Shown here: positions 42,137 through 52,064 of the stretch, piece by piece
How positions within the stretch are numbered: position 1 is the first letter of the stretch
Layout: every line of letters begins with the position of its first letter
From: Isochrysis galbana
Lineage: Eukaryota; Haptophyta; Isochrysidales; Isochrysidaceae
NCBI GenBank assembly: GCA_018136815.1
Contig: CM030935.1
Location: forward strand, 4,822,999 to 4,886,998
Direction of reading: 5' to 3'
DNA length: 64,000 nt
The notes under the pieces: model-generated
What the model was told of the DNA's origin: nothing
Seen by the model: only the letters and a program-made list of their open reading frames with translations
Databases searched by the model: none
Made by a program: the position numbers and the translations under genes

Positions 42137-43169
42137 CGACGGACAACGAGGCTGAGAACAACAGGTTACACCGACTCACGAACACACCGGAATCATTCAC
42201 CCAAACAAAGCAAATTATCAAGCAACCGCGACCCCAAATCACCGATAACTCAAACACGTCGCGAGAGACGGAGAGAGAGAGCGAGAGAGAGAGAGAGACT
42301 CCGCAGCGACGGCCGGAGCGTGTCTCCGTTGTAACTTCCCACGTAGCGGAGAGTCCGAAGGGGAGCGTCCTGTCGCGCGACCACGGCGATCACTTTGGAT
42401 ACAGATCGCAACGAGATGTCTTCACGACAGAGGAAATCTTGCCGTTGAGCGTGAACCTTCTAGACGCTTCTAACGAACAACCCTGAGTAGCAACCAAGGG
42501 GAAGAAACACCAAAGGGGCCAAGGGCTTGCATGTAGCTTGCATCAAGGGGAAAGATTCCCTCACCTAGGAAGCGAACCTACACCGGTCTCCAAGGGGAGA
42601 TGGCAAATTAAACCTCAAATCTCTCGAGCGGATAGAGCAACCGACTCGCTCGCCAAAACCTTGACCGAGAAGAAAGAAGCAAGGACCTACAAGCCAAGGG
42701 TAGCGGACCTAGGGAATGTGAGAGGAAATTTCCGAACGCCAAGACGAACGCCAAACGCCGAACGCGGGAAGGCAACGAAACCCTAACCAGGCCAAGCAGA
42801 ACCTACGAAGAACAGGCCTGGACAACAACGAAAGTCAGCAGGTCCCAAGAAAGAACCGGAACCCAACAAGAAACGACAAGCCTTGCAAGAAGCTAAACAA
42901 GCCTTCACAAGGTAACCTGAGAGCCTGAGACAAGCGCGCAGCGAGTGACAGGCGACCTGGCTCCTTTGGGTCAAGATTACCCGAAAGGAGGAAACCTGGA
43001 ATCTAGACCTGACAAACAGGCTAGAAGGAACGAAACGAGAACCCGAATTCTAGATCGCTAGGGACGAACCCTACCAACCTAGATGTACCTGAGCTTCACC
43101 GTGTGGCCGCACGGCGAAGGACCTGGAAACAAGAGCCTGGAAATCGCATCATCTAAGATGAATGCGACA
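41837..43169 (-). repeat. 5' LTR of the Gypsy element
   Basis: 1333 bp, TG...CA ends. It contains the gag ATG at 42136, so about the first 100 gag codons lie in the LTR. A GA-rich stretch (42267-42298) and a Pro/Arg-rich non-coding leader precede the ATG. The primer-binding site should start at 41836 (AGCACGAAATC on the element strand), but I cannot match it to a tRNA by eye. Confidence 0.93.
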
Positions 43170-43335
43170 GAGACGTGCGAAGGGATGCATATGCATATGT
43201 GTATGTGTCCATGCACCAGCACACGTCAAGGTGTACGGGCAAGTGCGCTGAGGGGTGTCGTGATAGTACCGGGCTAGTGGGAGTAGTGGCACTAACGCTC
43301 AGATGTTTTATTATTTGCTCTGTCACGTAAAAATG
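43170..43335. mobile_element. Outer part of right arm of the split inverted-arm element
   Basis: Continues the arm interrupted by the LTR element: GAGAC at 43170-43174 duplicates 32302-32306. The sequence to about 43335 is the inverted partner of about 31135-31310 (GTGCGCTGAGGGG-TGTCGTG and on). Arms are roughly 75-80 percent alike by eye. Confidence 0.6.
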
Positions 43336-43440
43336 AAAATAAATTTCTGTTGAGTAGCTCGCCCCCCCCACCACCTCGCACAGTCTGATAGCTTGTGCTG
43401 GCTCATTCATGGGCGACCTCTGTGACATCTAAGAGGGAAG

Positions 43441-45019
43441 TCAGCCGCGGCGTAGCTCTGGGAATACGTTCTTTAAGAGAAAACGAGCAAACGACTGGTA
43501 GCGGTCCCTCATTTGCTTGACCTCGCGATCAAAAGTGTCGTTGGCTGTTACATCAAGCGAGTCGAGCAACCCATTTTGCACCAATTGCTTCACGATCTTC
43601 GCTTGTTTGGACAGCTTGATTACGTGGTTCTCGAACTCGTCAGGTTCAAAGCCGTAAAAGTTTGAGAACTGCTCGAGTGTAATTTCAACAAATGGTCGAC
43701 CCAGCGCCTCCGTCGCTGCAATTGAAACTGGTGCCGATGGACAAAATGGTAGCACCATGCGGCCATTGTGAGTCCGAAAGCGAATTTCGCCCGGCTCCGC
43801 CGGACCTTTGCCCATAGAGATTTTGTGTGCTTGATGTAATTCATCCAAGTAATCCAAGATCGTGTAGATGAACTGACTAGGCTGGAAGCGGATGTGCGGT
43901 TCGACCTTTTGCCTCTTCTCTGAGCGCTTGCCCAAATTGTCCGCACTTTTCTCCATGCCGTATTTGTTGACAAGAATGGGGAGCAGCACCGGCGGGGTAG
44001 CCGGAAGACGAAATGGGGCGAGACGCTTGCCATTCTCGCTGTTCGACCATTCATCACTCCATTGCTTCTCGGCGAGCCGTTTGTGAAACGAAAGCCATTG
44101 GGGAAGCACGTTCTCTAAAAATCCATTAACTGAACCACATGAATACAAGCTTGCGTTGCAAGGAGGCAAGAGATAGTCGCTGCTCAGTGCAGCAACCTGG
44201 TTGATGGAGCTATTGCTCGGACTCAGATCAATCACAACAACGTCAAAGCTGTGCGCTTCAGCTAGCTTGTTAAGAATGTAGTTTATCATGCCAAGCGATT
44301 TGACATTGCTATCTTTGAGGCACTGATCTTCAAGTGCTCCAGTCAAGAAAGGTTCAAACTTGAAGAGCAGTTGGCTCCCGGCAAGCAGCCACATCCTGCC
44401 TTGAAATGCTTCCGGGTTGACGGGTTCAACGACACATTTGTCTGCATTTGGGTGGAGCATGTCATCGAGAACGTCCTGCATGCCCAAGTTGTAATGCGCG
44501 TTCAGCAAATTATGGAGTGGGGTTTTCAGCGTTCCGCTGACGTAAGCATTCATTTTTGAGAAATTCTTCACTGGATGCAACGCATCCAAGGAAATTTTCT
44601 CGTCTTCACCATCTGGTAGGAGCGCAAGTACTTGGGCAGCATCAGCCCTCTGCGCGGCCGAATCTGCTGGTGGGGCGAGCAGATGGTCAGGATTCCAGAA
44701 CTGTGTGGCGTTGCACTGCGGATCGAGGTCGCAGATCAGAACTTTCTTGCCTTGTTCAGCTAAAGCGGCAGCGAGGTTCACAGTGATCGAGGTCTTGCCT
44801 GCTCCGCCCTTGTAATTGTACACGCAAATCTGGATAAAGAAGGGTGCGAGAGTGAGAGTGAGATGGTGTGGATGCGGATGAATGGAACGATGGGCAGGCT
44901 GTGAGAGGGAGGGGTTGTACATGCAGGGGGCCCTATGCGTGAGGGACAGACGAGCGGAGCATGTTAGGTGGGCGGCGGAACCGACGCTCTCGCCTACGAA
45001 CCTTGACGCAGCGCGGCAT
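43441..45019 (-). CDS. ParA/Soj-type P-loop ATPase in a spliced nuclear gene
   Basis: Exon 1 is 45019-45002 (MPRCVK); the 172-nt intron ends TTATCCAG; exon 2 is 44829-43441. Together 468 residues. The deviant Walker A of the ParA/MinD superfamily reads [17 protein letters not shown], followed by the A' box [18 protein letters not shown] and the Walker B-like [19 protein letters not shown] later part [18 protein letters not shown] fits the family's adenine-binding strand. The C-terminal 200 residues ([35 protein letters not shown]) extend beyond bacterial ParA (about 250 residues). Joining the tiny exon gives [15 protein letters not shown], the expected start of a Soj-like protein. No targeting peptide, so cytosolic or nuclear. 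Bacterial or plasmid origin is inferred from the fold, with later intron gain. Confidence 0.8.
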
Positions 45020-45348
45020 GATGTCTACCGAGGACGTCACGAGTAGTGCGTGCGCGGCTCCAGTTGTGATGTGGCCGTCGCTGAGCTGCTTGGTGGCGGA
45101 GAGAAAGCCAAGAGAGTGCCCCCCTCCTCTCCCCTCCCTCCCTCCCCGCCCCCCCCTTTCTCATCTCCTCGGCTTCTTACTATGGTTATCCCCCAGCTAT
45201 TCTATTGGCTTCCTCCCCTTCAAACGACGAAGACGCGCTGCCCCAATGTACATATCTCACTCATCATACCCTCTCCGCGCCCAGTACAGTACTTCCTTCT
45301 GACACGGGATGGCCTCGTCCTTGCGGGGGAGGCAAGGGGTACTAGTCC

Positions 45349-45547
45349 TAGATGGGAAATACGTATTGACCGTACTCGGCCAGAGGCCAAATACATACGT
45401 ATTTGGCTGTATTTGAAGCGCGCCCTGGGCTATAGCTATAGTCCTCGAATGTATTTGCAATGTATTTGCACGGAGGGCAGATACATCCGTATTTGGTATT
45501 TGGCCGTATTTACAGGCCCTAGCACCTAGCACCGTATTTCCCATCTA
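45349..45547. mobile_element. 199-bp MITE with 15-bp inverted ends
   Basis: TAGATGGGAAATACG at 45349-45363 and its reverse complement at 45533-45547. Outside, TACTAGT occurs on both sides (45340 and about 45564), with an extra CTAGATG duplication on the right, so the exact target duplication is unclear. Subterminal GGCCAAATAC / GTATTTGGC palindromes repeat inside. No ORF. The 17-nt outer end CCTAGATGGGAAATACG also occurs at 31482-31498. Confidence 0.75.
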
Positions 45548-45549
45548 CA

Positions 45550-46773
45550 TCTAGCATCTAGGCTACTAGTACACACTGGCCCCCACCAGAGTGAACGCCG
45601 CCGTCCGCTGCTAGTCGCCCCTTGTTCGCGCCGTAGTGTCCGTGTGTGCGCTTTCTATGGGGTAACAGGAGCCTGGTGAGGCCTAGGATAATTATAGCCC
45701 TGTCACTCACTTTGGGGGGTACGACGAGGTACGAGTCGCGATGGACGTGCAGATGCGTGTGCAAAGTGCAAAGTGCAAAGTGCTGGATGGACTCCTCATC
45801 TCCTCATAGCCCGGTCACTCACTCATTTTAACCACTATTTTCCACCTCCTCTGGGTGTCCAAGGATTCCGCAGGGTCTCCCCCTCCCCCCCTACCTGCCC
45901 CGGCAACTCCCTCCCCCCTCCGAACGACCCCCTCCCGCCCCACGAAGGGCAATGGCGTCGGTGAGGGACCCCCCTCCCTTCCCCCGCGCGTGGCGGTCTA
46001 TTTTGGGAGATTCAGGCGGGCGCTCACGGGAAGGAATCGGAATGGTGAATGTAGGGCGCATCACTATTAGAAACGCGGAGCTTCCGCGGCGTCCGATCGC
46101 CCGCGATCGGCCGAAGAATGGCCTGGAGATGGTGGCCATGGAGAGCCCAGAGCTCTCGCGAGCGGTGTGGGGGCCCACAAGTAGGTGGCACGCGGTGTCT
46201 TGAAGGTGGCACACATCCGTTCTGACCTATCATTGCCCCTCGCACCGCAGGAAAGTCTCGATTCGCTTGCGCCCGGTCGCCATGGCATTGGTACGCTTGA
46301 CGTCGACAAGCGCTCGCTCGGATGCGTGGATTTAGAACTCCTCCTGTGAGCCGAAAGGCGCGACAAGCCGGTCGCGCCCGGGGTGTTCCTGCGAGTGATA
46401 CATCATCCCCAGGTAGCCTGGTGTCGGAGCGAGGCTCGTTTCCTCTTTGGAAACGAGCTCCGGAGGCGCACCGGCGGCTAGCGCGGCGCCCGGTCCATCC
46501 GGGGAGCCCGGAACGGGCTCATCGGGAGAACGGGGAGGGCAAATGACGGGCATATGTGAAATGGACGGGAGAGTGGCACGGGACGCGAATCGGAGGGACG
46601 GAGAGCGTAGGAAAGGGCGCGGCGAGCACATACCGCTTACTTGGGACTCGTAGGGACTCGTAGACTCGAAAGTAGGCTTGTGAATAGGTTTGGATTTGGG
46701 CTAACATATTTGAACCTAATAGTGCATTTTGGCTAACATATTAGATATAGATATTGCCCTACGGCTAAATAAT
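45550..46773. other. Repeat-rich intergenic DNA with possible gag-like remnant
   Basis: Contains two direct copies of TAGCC(C/T)(G/T)GTCACTCACT-type motif (45695 and 45807). At about 46467-46488, GCACCGGCGGCTAGCGCGGC is identical to part of the Gypsy LTR/gag start, suggesting an old fragment of a related element on the minus strand (frame 46332-46631). No intact gene. Confidence 0.4.
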
Positions 46774-47260
46774 AATCAATGTTATATCCTAGCCAACCCC
46801 ACTAGCTAATTGGACACAACTTTTCCGTCCCGGAATCCCACCATGCCTGACGAGACAGGTGTCCGAGTGCTATCGGGGGAAGGGGACACTGCCCCCTCCC
46901 CTCGATATTTGTCCTCCCCCCAGTGCACGCACCGACCCCGCGCACCCCAGCACGTCCTCTCCTCGAGTCCACGCTGGGGGAAAACCCCTTTCGGGTAAAA
47001 ACAACGCAGGGGGGGGGGGGCACTCGTGAATGGGAGCCCAGAAGCGCTAATCTCTCCTCGCCGAAGCGAGTGGTCGCGGCGAGCCGCGGCCCTTCCCTCC
47101 TGGTTCTAGTGCCCCCGTCTTCTCTTACCCAAACGGGGTGAGAAGACACGTAAACGCCGGAGGGGAGAGCTGCCACTCCCCCCTCCCCTCCCTCTTCCCT
47201 CTTCCTCCTCTCTTCCCTGCGGCTCTGGCCCATGGCGCGCGCCTGCGGCCCCTCTTCAGG
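46774..47260. repeat. 487-bp direct duplication, copy A (family R2)
   Basis: From AATGTTATATCCTAGCCAACC to CCTGCGGCCCCTCTTCAGG; nearly identical to 47744-48230. It contains a run of G and the pair CCGTCTTCTCTTACCCAAACGG. Part of it recurs inverted at 60340-60440. Copy A continues at 47261 into repeat family R1; copy B does not. Confidence 0.85.
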
Positions 47261-47625
47261 TCCCCAGGAGGCCTGCAGGGGCCTGGGAGCACAGCTCAGG
47301 GGGCAGGTGAGGCTGGGGCATGGCCCTGGCCCCTCCTGCCTCTCCCTCGCTGGCTCTCGAGCCCCTGCCGGTCGACAGGAGCTGGCTGGGGGCTCCTGAT
47401 CAGGGGGGCCCAGGGGGAGGAGGGGTTGGTCAGAGGGAGAAGCAGGCCAACGTGGGCCAGGGCGTGCGATTTGTGCCCGACTCTCAAGGAGAGTCTGGGC
47501 AGTCTGGGTGAGTCCCCCCTACATGCCAAGAGGCAGCGCAGGGGGGTGGATGGTTCTCGCCCCCCATGAGGGGAGTCGAGAGAGTGGGGGGGGCGCGAGG
47601 CCCCCCTCCATGGCGACCAATCATA
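47240..47625. repeat. Dispersed GC-rich repeat, family R1 (second copy)
   Basis: Same family and orientation as 25556-26240 (CAGCTCAGGGGGCAGGTGAGG, CCTCGCTGGCTCTC, GTCGACAGGAG, 3' GGGG-GCCCCCC). It lies between the two R2 copies. Confidence 0.55.
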
Positions 47626-47743
47626 AGATTAGTCGATATTGCCCTACGGCTAACATATTAGATACAGATAGTGCGCTTCGCTCGCCTATTAATAGTATTA
47701 TCAGTATTATCAGTATTACTGGTACATAATAAATAAAATAATT

Positions 47744-48230
47744 AATGTTATATCCTAGCCAACCCCACTAGCTAATTGGACACAACTTTTCCGTCCCGGA
47801 ATCCCGCCATGCCTGACGAGCCAGGTGTCCGAATGCTACCGGGGGGAGGGGGCACTGCCCCCTCCCCTCGATATTTGTCCTCCCCCCAGTGCACGCACCG
47901 ACCCCGCGCACCCCAGCACCAGCACGTCCTCTCCTCGAGTCCACGCTGGGGGAAAACCCCTTTCGGGTAAAAACAACGCAGGGGGGGGGGGCACTCGTGA
48001 ATGGGAGCCCAGAAGCGCTAATCTCTCTCGCCGAGGCGAGTGGCCGCGGCGAGCCGCGGCCCTTCCCTCCTGGTTCTGGTGCCCCCGTCTTCTCTTACCC
48101 AAACGGGGCGAGAAGACACGTAAACGCCGGAGGGGAGAGCTGCCACTCCCCCCTCCCCTCCCTCTTCCCTCTTCCTCCTCTCTTCCCTGCGGCTCTGGCC
48201 CATGGCGCGCGCCTGCGGCCCCTCTTCAGG
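47744..48230. repeat. 487-bp direct duplication, copy B (family R2)
   Basis: See copy A. It ends abruptly at 48230, where a different sequence, possibly a gene remnant, begins. Confidence 0.85.
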
Positions 48231-48567
48231 GCCGGCTCAAAGTTGGGCACTCGCACTCGCGCGTATCACGGAATCGGGACGGTAGCGTTGAAGCCGGGGG
48301 CGTGGCCGATTTCGGCGTGGTGCACGCGGCCGGCTGCGGCGATTGGCGTAGCTGCAAGGGCGGCATTTGTGAATATGGTGCTTGGTGTGCCACCCAGTGC
48401 AACTGGATCAACACCAAAGCGCCGCCGCACCCCCCTAGTGAGTGACCGGGCTACTCCTCATGCTGCGAAATGGGACAGCGACGACGATGATGACGACGAA
48501 GATGATTGGATTGGTGACGAGCGTGCTAGTCCAAGTGAGGAAACCGTGCGCAAGTTATTTGTCTAAT
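48231..48567 (+). pseudogene. Possible C-terminal gene remnant
   Basis: Directly after repeat copy B a frame runs to a stop at 48565-48567. It ends in a basic patch (TPKRRRTP), a strongly acidic stretch (WDSDDDDDDEDDWIGDE) and EETVRKLFV. Acidic tails of this sort also close the ATP-grasp protein at 17.6 kb, but I see no clear homology. The 5' part seems to have been replaced by the repeat. Confidence 0.3.
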
Positions 48568-48654
48568 AGCATGAGTGCTCGTTGCTCGGTGCGCACGGCA
48601 GCGCGCCACGCGCAGGGGGCGCGCACGCCGCTAGCCACCGGCCAGCTGCTACGC

Positions 48655-48729
48655 TGCTACAAACACGGCGGCCAAACTGGATGGGGTTTGAAACACGGAA
48701 AAACACGGCTGTGTTTGGCTTTTGTAGCA
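48655..48729. mobile_element. 75-bp inverted-repeat element
   Basis: TGCTACAAA at 48655 and TTTGTAGCA at 48721-48729 are perfect inverted ends, with CCAAAC paired further in. The interior AAACACGG motifs recall the MITE at 7189 (AAACACAGCCAAAC). Possibly a very short relative. Confidence 0.45.
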
Positions 48730-48852
48730 ACACGGTAAACACGTGCTTCCCAGCTAGGGTCGTGCACCATTCTTTTTTTGTAGTGTGATTTGTAGTAGTC
48801 TAGTAGATTCCGCCTCCTCTTAGTAGGGTAGTCTCCTCTCGGGGCGCGAACG

Positions 48853-50653
48853 ATGGCGGGCGGCGGTGTGGCGCCGCTTCTCTACCGCTCTCTGCTCCGC
48901 TCTGCGCGGCGGATCGAGGCGCTGAGCGTGGCGAGCCTGCACGCACCACTGATCCGCGCTGAGCTCAGGCGTGCCTGCGCCATCGATGTGCCACACCTAC
49001 GACTCTCACAGGCTGTGAGAGAGCACTTCCGTGACACCAACACCTTTGGCTCTTCCTCTTCCTTCTCGTCCTTCTCTCCCTCCTCTCCCTCCTCCTCTCC
49101 CTCCTCCTCCTCCTCCTCTTCCCCTCCCCTTTCTCCCTCGCCCTCCTCTTCCTCGCCCTCCTCCTCCTCCTCTCCCTCTCCCTCCTCTCCCTCTTCCCTC
49201 CCTTCCTCCTCCTCCTCCTCCTTGTCCCTCTCCTCCTCCTCTTCCCTACCTACCTCCTCGTCTGGGAAAGAAGGCAAAGCCGTGGCGCACGCACTCGATA
49301 CTGGCTTCCGCGCGCTCCGGTGCTCTGCCGATATTCTCGCCTGGCTGCCGTACGCCTCACGCCTCCACGCGCTAGCGGCGGAGGGTGCGCACGTTGAGGC
49401 TGGCGCACTCGTCATCGCCGAGGCGATTGAGGAACTCGTGCCACGCGCCGAGCTGCCGCAGCTTCCACCCTGGGAAGATTCAGAGACGTTTGCCGACAGC
49501 CTCGGCGCGCACTTCGACTCGCACGTCCAGACGCTTGCCGAAGCTGCACGGCCGGCAGCTGGCAAGGTGACAGGTGGCGACCGGCTCAAGACGATCGCTG
49601 CGATTAATGCTGCGCTCTTCAGCGAGCGCGGGCTGCGTGGCGAGATGAGCGCGGCCAACGTGGTTGCAGGCTCGAGCGTGAACCGCGTCCTCGTCACAGG
49701 GCATGGGCTTCCCATCACGCTGTGCACAATCTACCAGGCCGTCGCTCGCAAGCTTGGCCTGCAGCTCGAGCAGACGGGCTTCCCTCGCCGCGTACTGCTC
49801 CGACTAGATGGGCATACGGATGAGCCGGCTGGTGCGGCCGAGTCGGCTGGCGGCGCGCGACCCAAGGGCGTGCCAGTACGGGTGGTGCCGATCGAGCTAG
49901 AAGGCACGTGGCGTGCCGAGTACGGGATCCACGGCACCGAGGTCGTCGAGGTGCGACTCGTATCGGGCAGGCTCGAGGCGCGCAAACTTACAGGCGATCC
50001 ACACGTCCCGGCGGGTGAGCTCACATGGATTGCGCAAGTGTCAGATGCTGAGGGCGACGCGGCGGTCGGCAAGAGCACGGCGCCCATCTCACTCCCGTTG
50101 GTGTGCGATGCAAGCGTGCAGGTNNNNNNNNNNNNNNNNNNNNNNNNNNNNNNNNNNNNNNNNNNNNNNNNNNNNNNNNNNNNNNNNNNNNNNNNNNNNN
50201 NNNNNNNNNNNNNNNNNNNNNNNCGCCGAGGAGGGATTTGTCAACGCTAGGATGGCCGACTGTCGGCTCGAGCTCATTTCCGCCGACGCCATGATGCTTC
50301 GTGTGGACGGTGGGCCCATGATCTTCACTCGTGCTCCGGATGACGGGCTCTGGTTTGTCGACCCGTTTGATGGTGGCCGGCTGCTCCCACCCGAGGCGGC
50401 CGCAGGGATGCTCACAACGATGGGAGTACCAGAGACTGCGCACGACAAGTGCACTGCGCCGGTGCACTCGGCATGCGTGTGGGCGCGGATGCTGCGCAAC
50501 TTGCGCGCGCACCATCGGAACACCAGTGGGAGCGACGTGACCGCTAGAGTGTGGGAGTACATGAGCCATGGGCTGGTTGAGCTCTACTCCAATGAGGCCA
50601 TTGCCGCTCGCGGAACAGCCGGTGGTGCGGATGGCGAGACGTCAACAACATGA
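48853..50653 (+). CDS. LYR-motif plus SirB1/transglutaminase-like protein (interrupted by gap)
   Basis: Exon 48853-50121 (423 codons) ends CAG/GT at the edge of a 100-N gap; coding resumes at about 50224 and stops at 50653. The N-terminus PLLYRSLLRSARRIE is a LYR (Complex1_LYR) helix motif (L10-Y11-R12), followed by a Ser-rich insert (about residues 68-135). The middle, AINAALFSERGLRG then GHGLPITLCTIYQAVARKLGL and TGFPRRVLLRL, is the SirB1/Transglut_core2 fold also found in FBXO21. After the gap, DGLWFVDPFDGGRLLPPE and VWARMLRNLRAHHRN complete that domain. LYR proteins work with mitochondrial acyl-carrier protein in Fe-S and respiratory-complex assembly; the role of SirB1 domains is poorly known. 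The catalytic status of the transglutaminase-like site cannot be judged because of the gap. Confidence 0.7.
50124..50223. other. Assembly gap (100 N)
   Basis: Exactly 100 N, so probably a gap of unknown size. It falls inside the LYR-SirB1 gene, apparently in or next to an intron. Confidence 0.98.
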
Positions 50654-51714
50654 GAGGTGGAGCGTGCGCTATCTCCGCTTGGCGTACGCCATCTAAGCGG
50701 GTGATTGCATGGCTGTGCGCTGCCACGGCATGTTTTCTCTGATCTCCAATGGCCGTCTTGCCACGGGCGCACATTGTCTCCACTGATTCTGCATCGGGGA
50801 TCCCCTACGTCGGTGGCGTTGCTGCCTTTTGATGTGGTCTTGCTTTCTGAGCCGATGTGAATGTGCGCACACCCCTTTCTCTCATGCATATCCCTTGATC
50901 GGGCCTCTCTTTTCACGAACTCGCACCGCCAAAGAGAAGACTATGGGAAGCAGAGTCTTCGGAGGTGTGGGCCCCCTAGCCCCCGACAACAAAAATGTGG
51001 ATTATTATCATGTGACCTGTGTCCTCGCTCGGGCTCGCACCTCCGTGGTAGCACGAACGCGCGAGCTTCTGCGCCGCATATTCGCGTGCGCGCGCGTTGC
51101 TTGCATTATGATTATGCGATTATGCGCGCATTGCTGTGCCAACATTTGACCGCATGCGGCACGGAGACGAGTTCAAATTGAGCGCCCTCATCCGGGCCGT
51201 CGAAAGCTCCGGCGTGCCCTGGCGGTCGGCCGGGCAAAGCCTACGGCTAGGGCGCCATTGTACAATGCCATTCTATGCTAGAGGCCGCGCAGCATGGTGC
51301 GCCGCGCGTCTTCAACGGCCGGCCGGCCGCCGGGGCAACAAGGCACGAATGAGCACGTTGGCAATGGCGCCAATCGCGCTCTTCTGCAACGCCTCTAGCC
51401 AATGGCGCACGCGCGCCCTAGCAGTGCCTTGTACCTTGTTGTATTCCTGCCCATCTGAAGGCTGTAGGCATGAATATTGAATATTCGTGTAAGGTACGCG
51501 CCCACACTCACAGTTGAACAGTTCCCCGTATTGCCACTGACGCACAAGACACACAGATTCGGATTCCCCATGGTCTCAAGTCCAGGTTTGCAGATTTTGG
51601 TCTCGAAATTTGCGATTCGAATTTTGTTTTTTTGCCGTTATACTATAATTGTTGGCTCGTTTAAGTTAATAAACCGGCAGACTTCGACTTCTCGTTCTGC
51701 AGTCGCCCTGCGAG
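50654..51714. other. Intergenic, no recognisable gene
   Basis: Mixed-composition DNA; frames at 50829-51181 lack any motif. A small palindrome GAATATTGAATATTC lies at about 51473-51487. Confidence 0.5.
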
Positions 51715-52064
51715 TGTCGAATCAAGCGGTAGCTTGATCGTGTCAAGTCTCATTCGGGGCACAATCTTGAGAGAGAGAGAGAGAGAGGGAGGGAGGGGAA
51801 CGCGCTACATGACGACGACGCACGTGACCACCTCACAAAACTCAATCTACTAACACCACTCAATCAACAAAAGAACTCAGAAACAAACATAAACGCTCGA
51901 AACAAACAAAGAAGGAGACAAATGAATTGACGAGCGATGTGCAGCCTCGGTGTTCAATATGTCAAGCGAGCGGCGAACCATCGAGACAAGCCCTGAAAAC
52001 AAGATTCGTTCGCACTATCGAGTATCGAATCCGCTTTGAGTATAGAGATACTCTGGATTCGACA
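51715..52064 (-). repeat. 3' LTR of the 2-kb element
   Basis: 350 bp. It includes a (GA)n run in plus reading (51770-51790). Polypurine tract on its upstream (right) side. Confidence 0.88.

Larger units (their letters stand above)
32307..43169 (-). mobile_element. Complete Ty3/Gypsy chromovirus-type retrotransposon (10,863 bp)
   Basis: Identical-length LTRs (1333 bp) begin TGTCGCATTC and end CTCGACTCGACA on the element's strand. GAGAC lies directly outside both (32302-32306 and 43170-43174), the 5-bp target duplication. Only two LTR differences were found by eye, so the insertion is young. Order in the sense direction (descending coordinates): 5' LTR with the gag start inside it, gag, UAG, open frame with a methyltransferase-like domain, candidate 80-nt intron, RT, RNase H, integrase, chromodomain, polypurine tract (GTCGGGGGG at 33648-33640), 3' LTR. 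RT-before-integrase order and the chromodomain place it in Ty3/Gypsy. All frames are intact, so it may be autonomous. It lies inside the right arm of another transposon. Confidence 0.93.

Noticed and set aside
46024-46366. Minus-strand frames of 73-99 codons
   Set aside because: Only a short 20-nt match to the Gypsy gag start nearby; otherwise no coding signal, so not called as a gene.
49040-49260. Poly-serine stretch as evidence that the LYR-SirB1 frame is spurious
   Set aside because: Although TCC/CTC-rich, it is in frame with convincing domains on both sides, so it is kept as an insert; a spliced-out intron remains possible.
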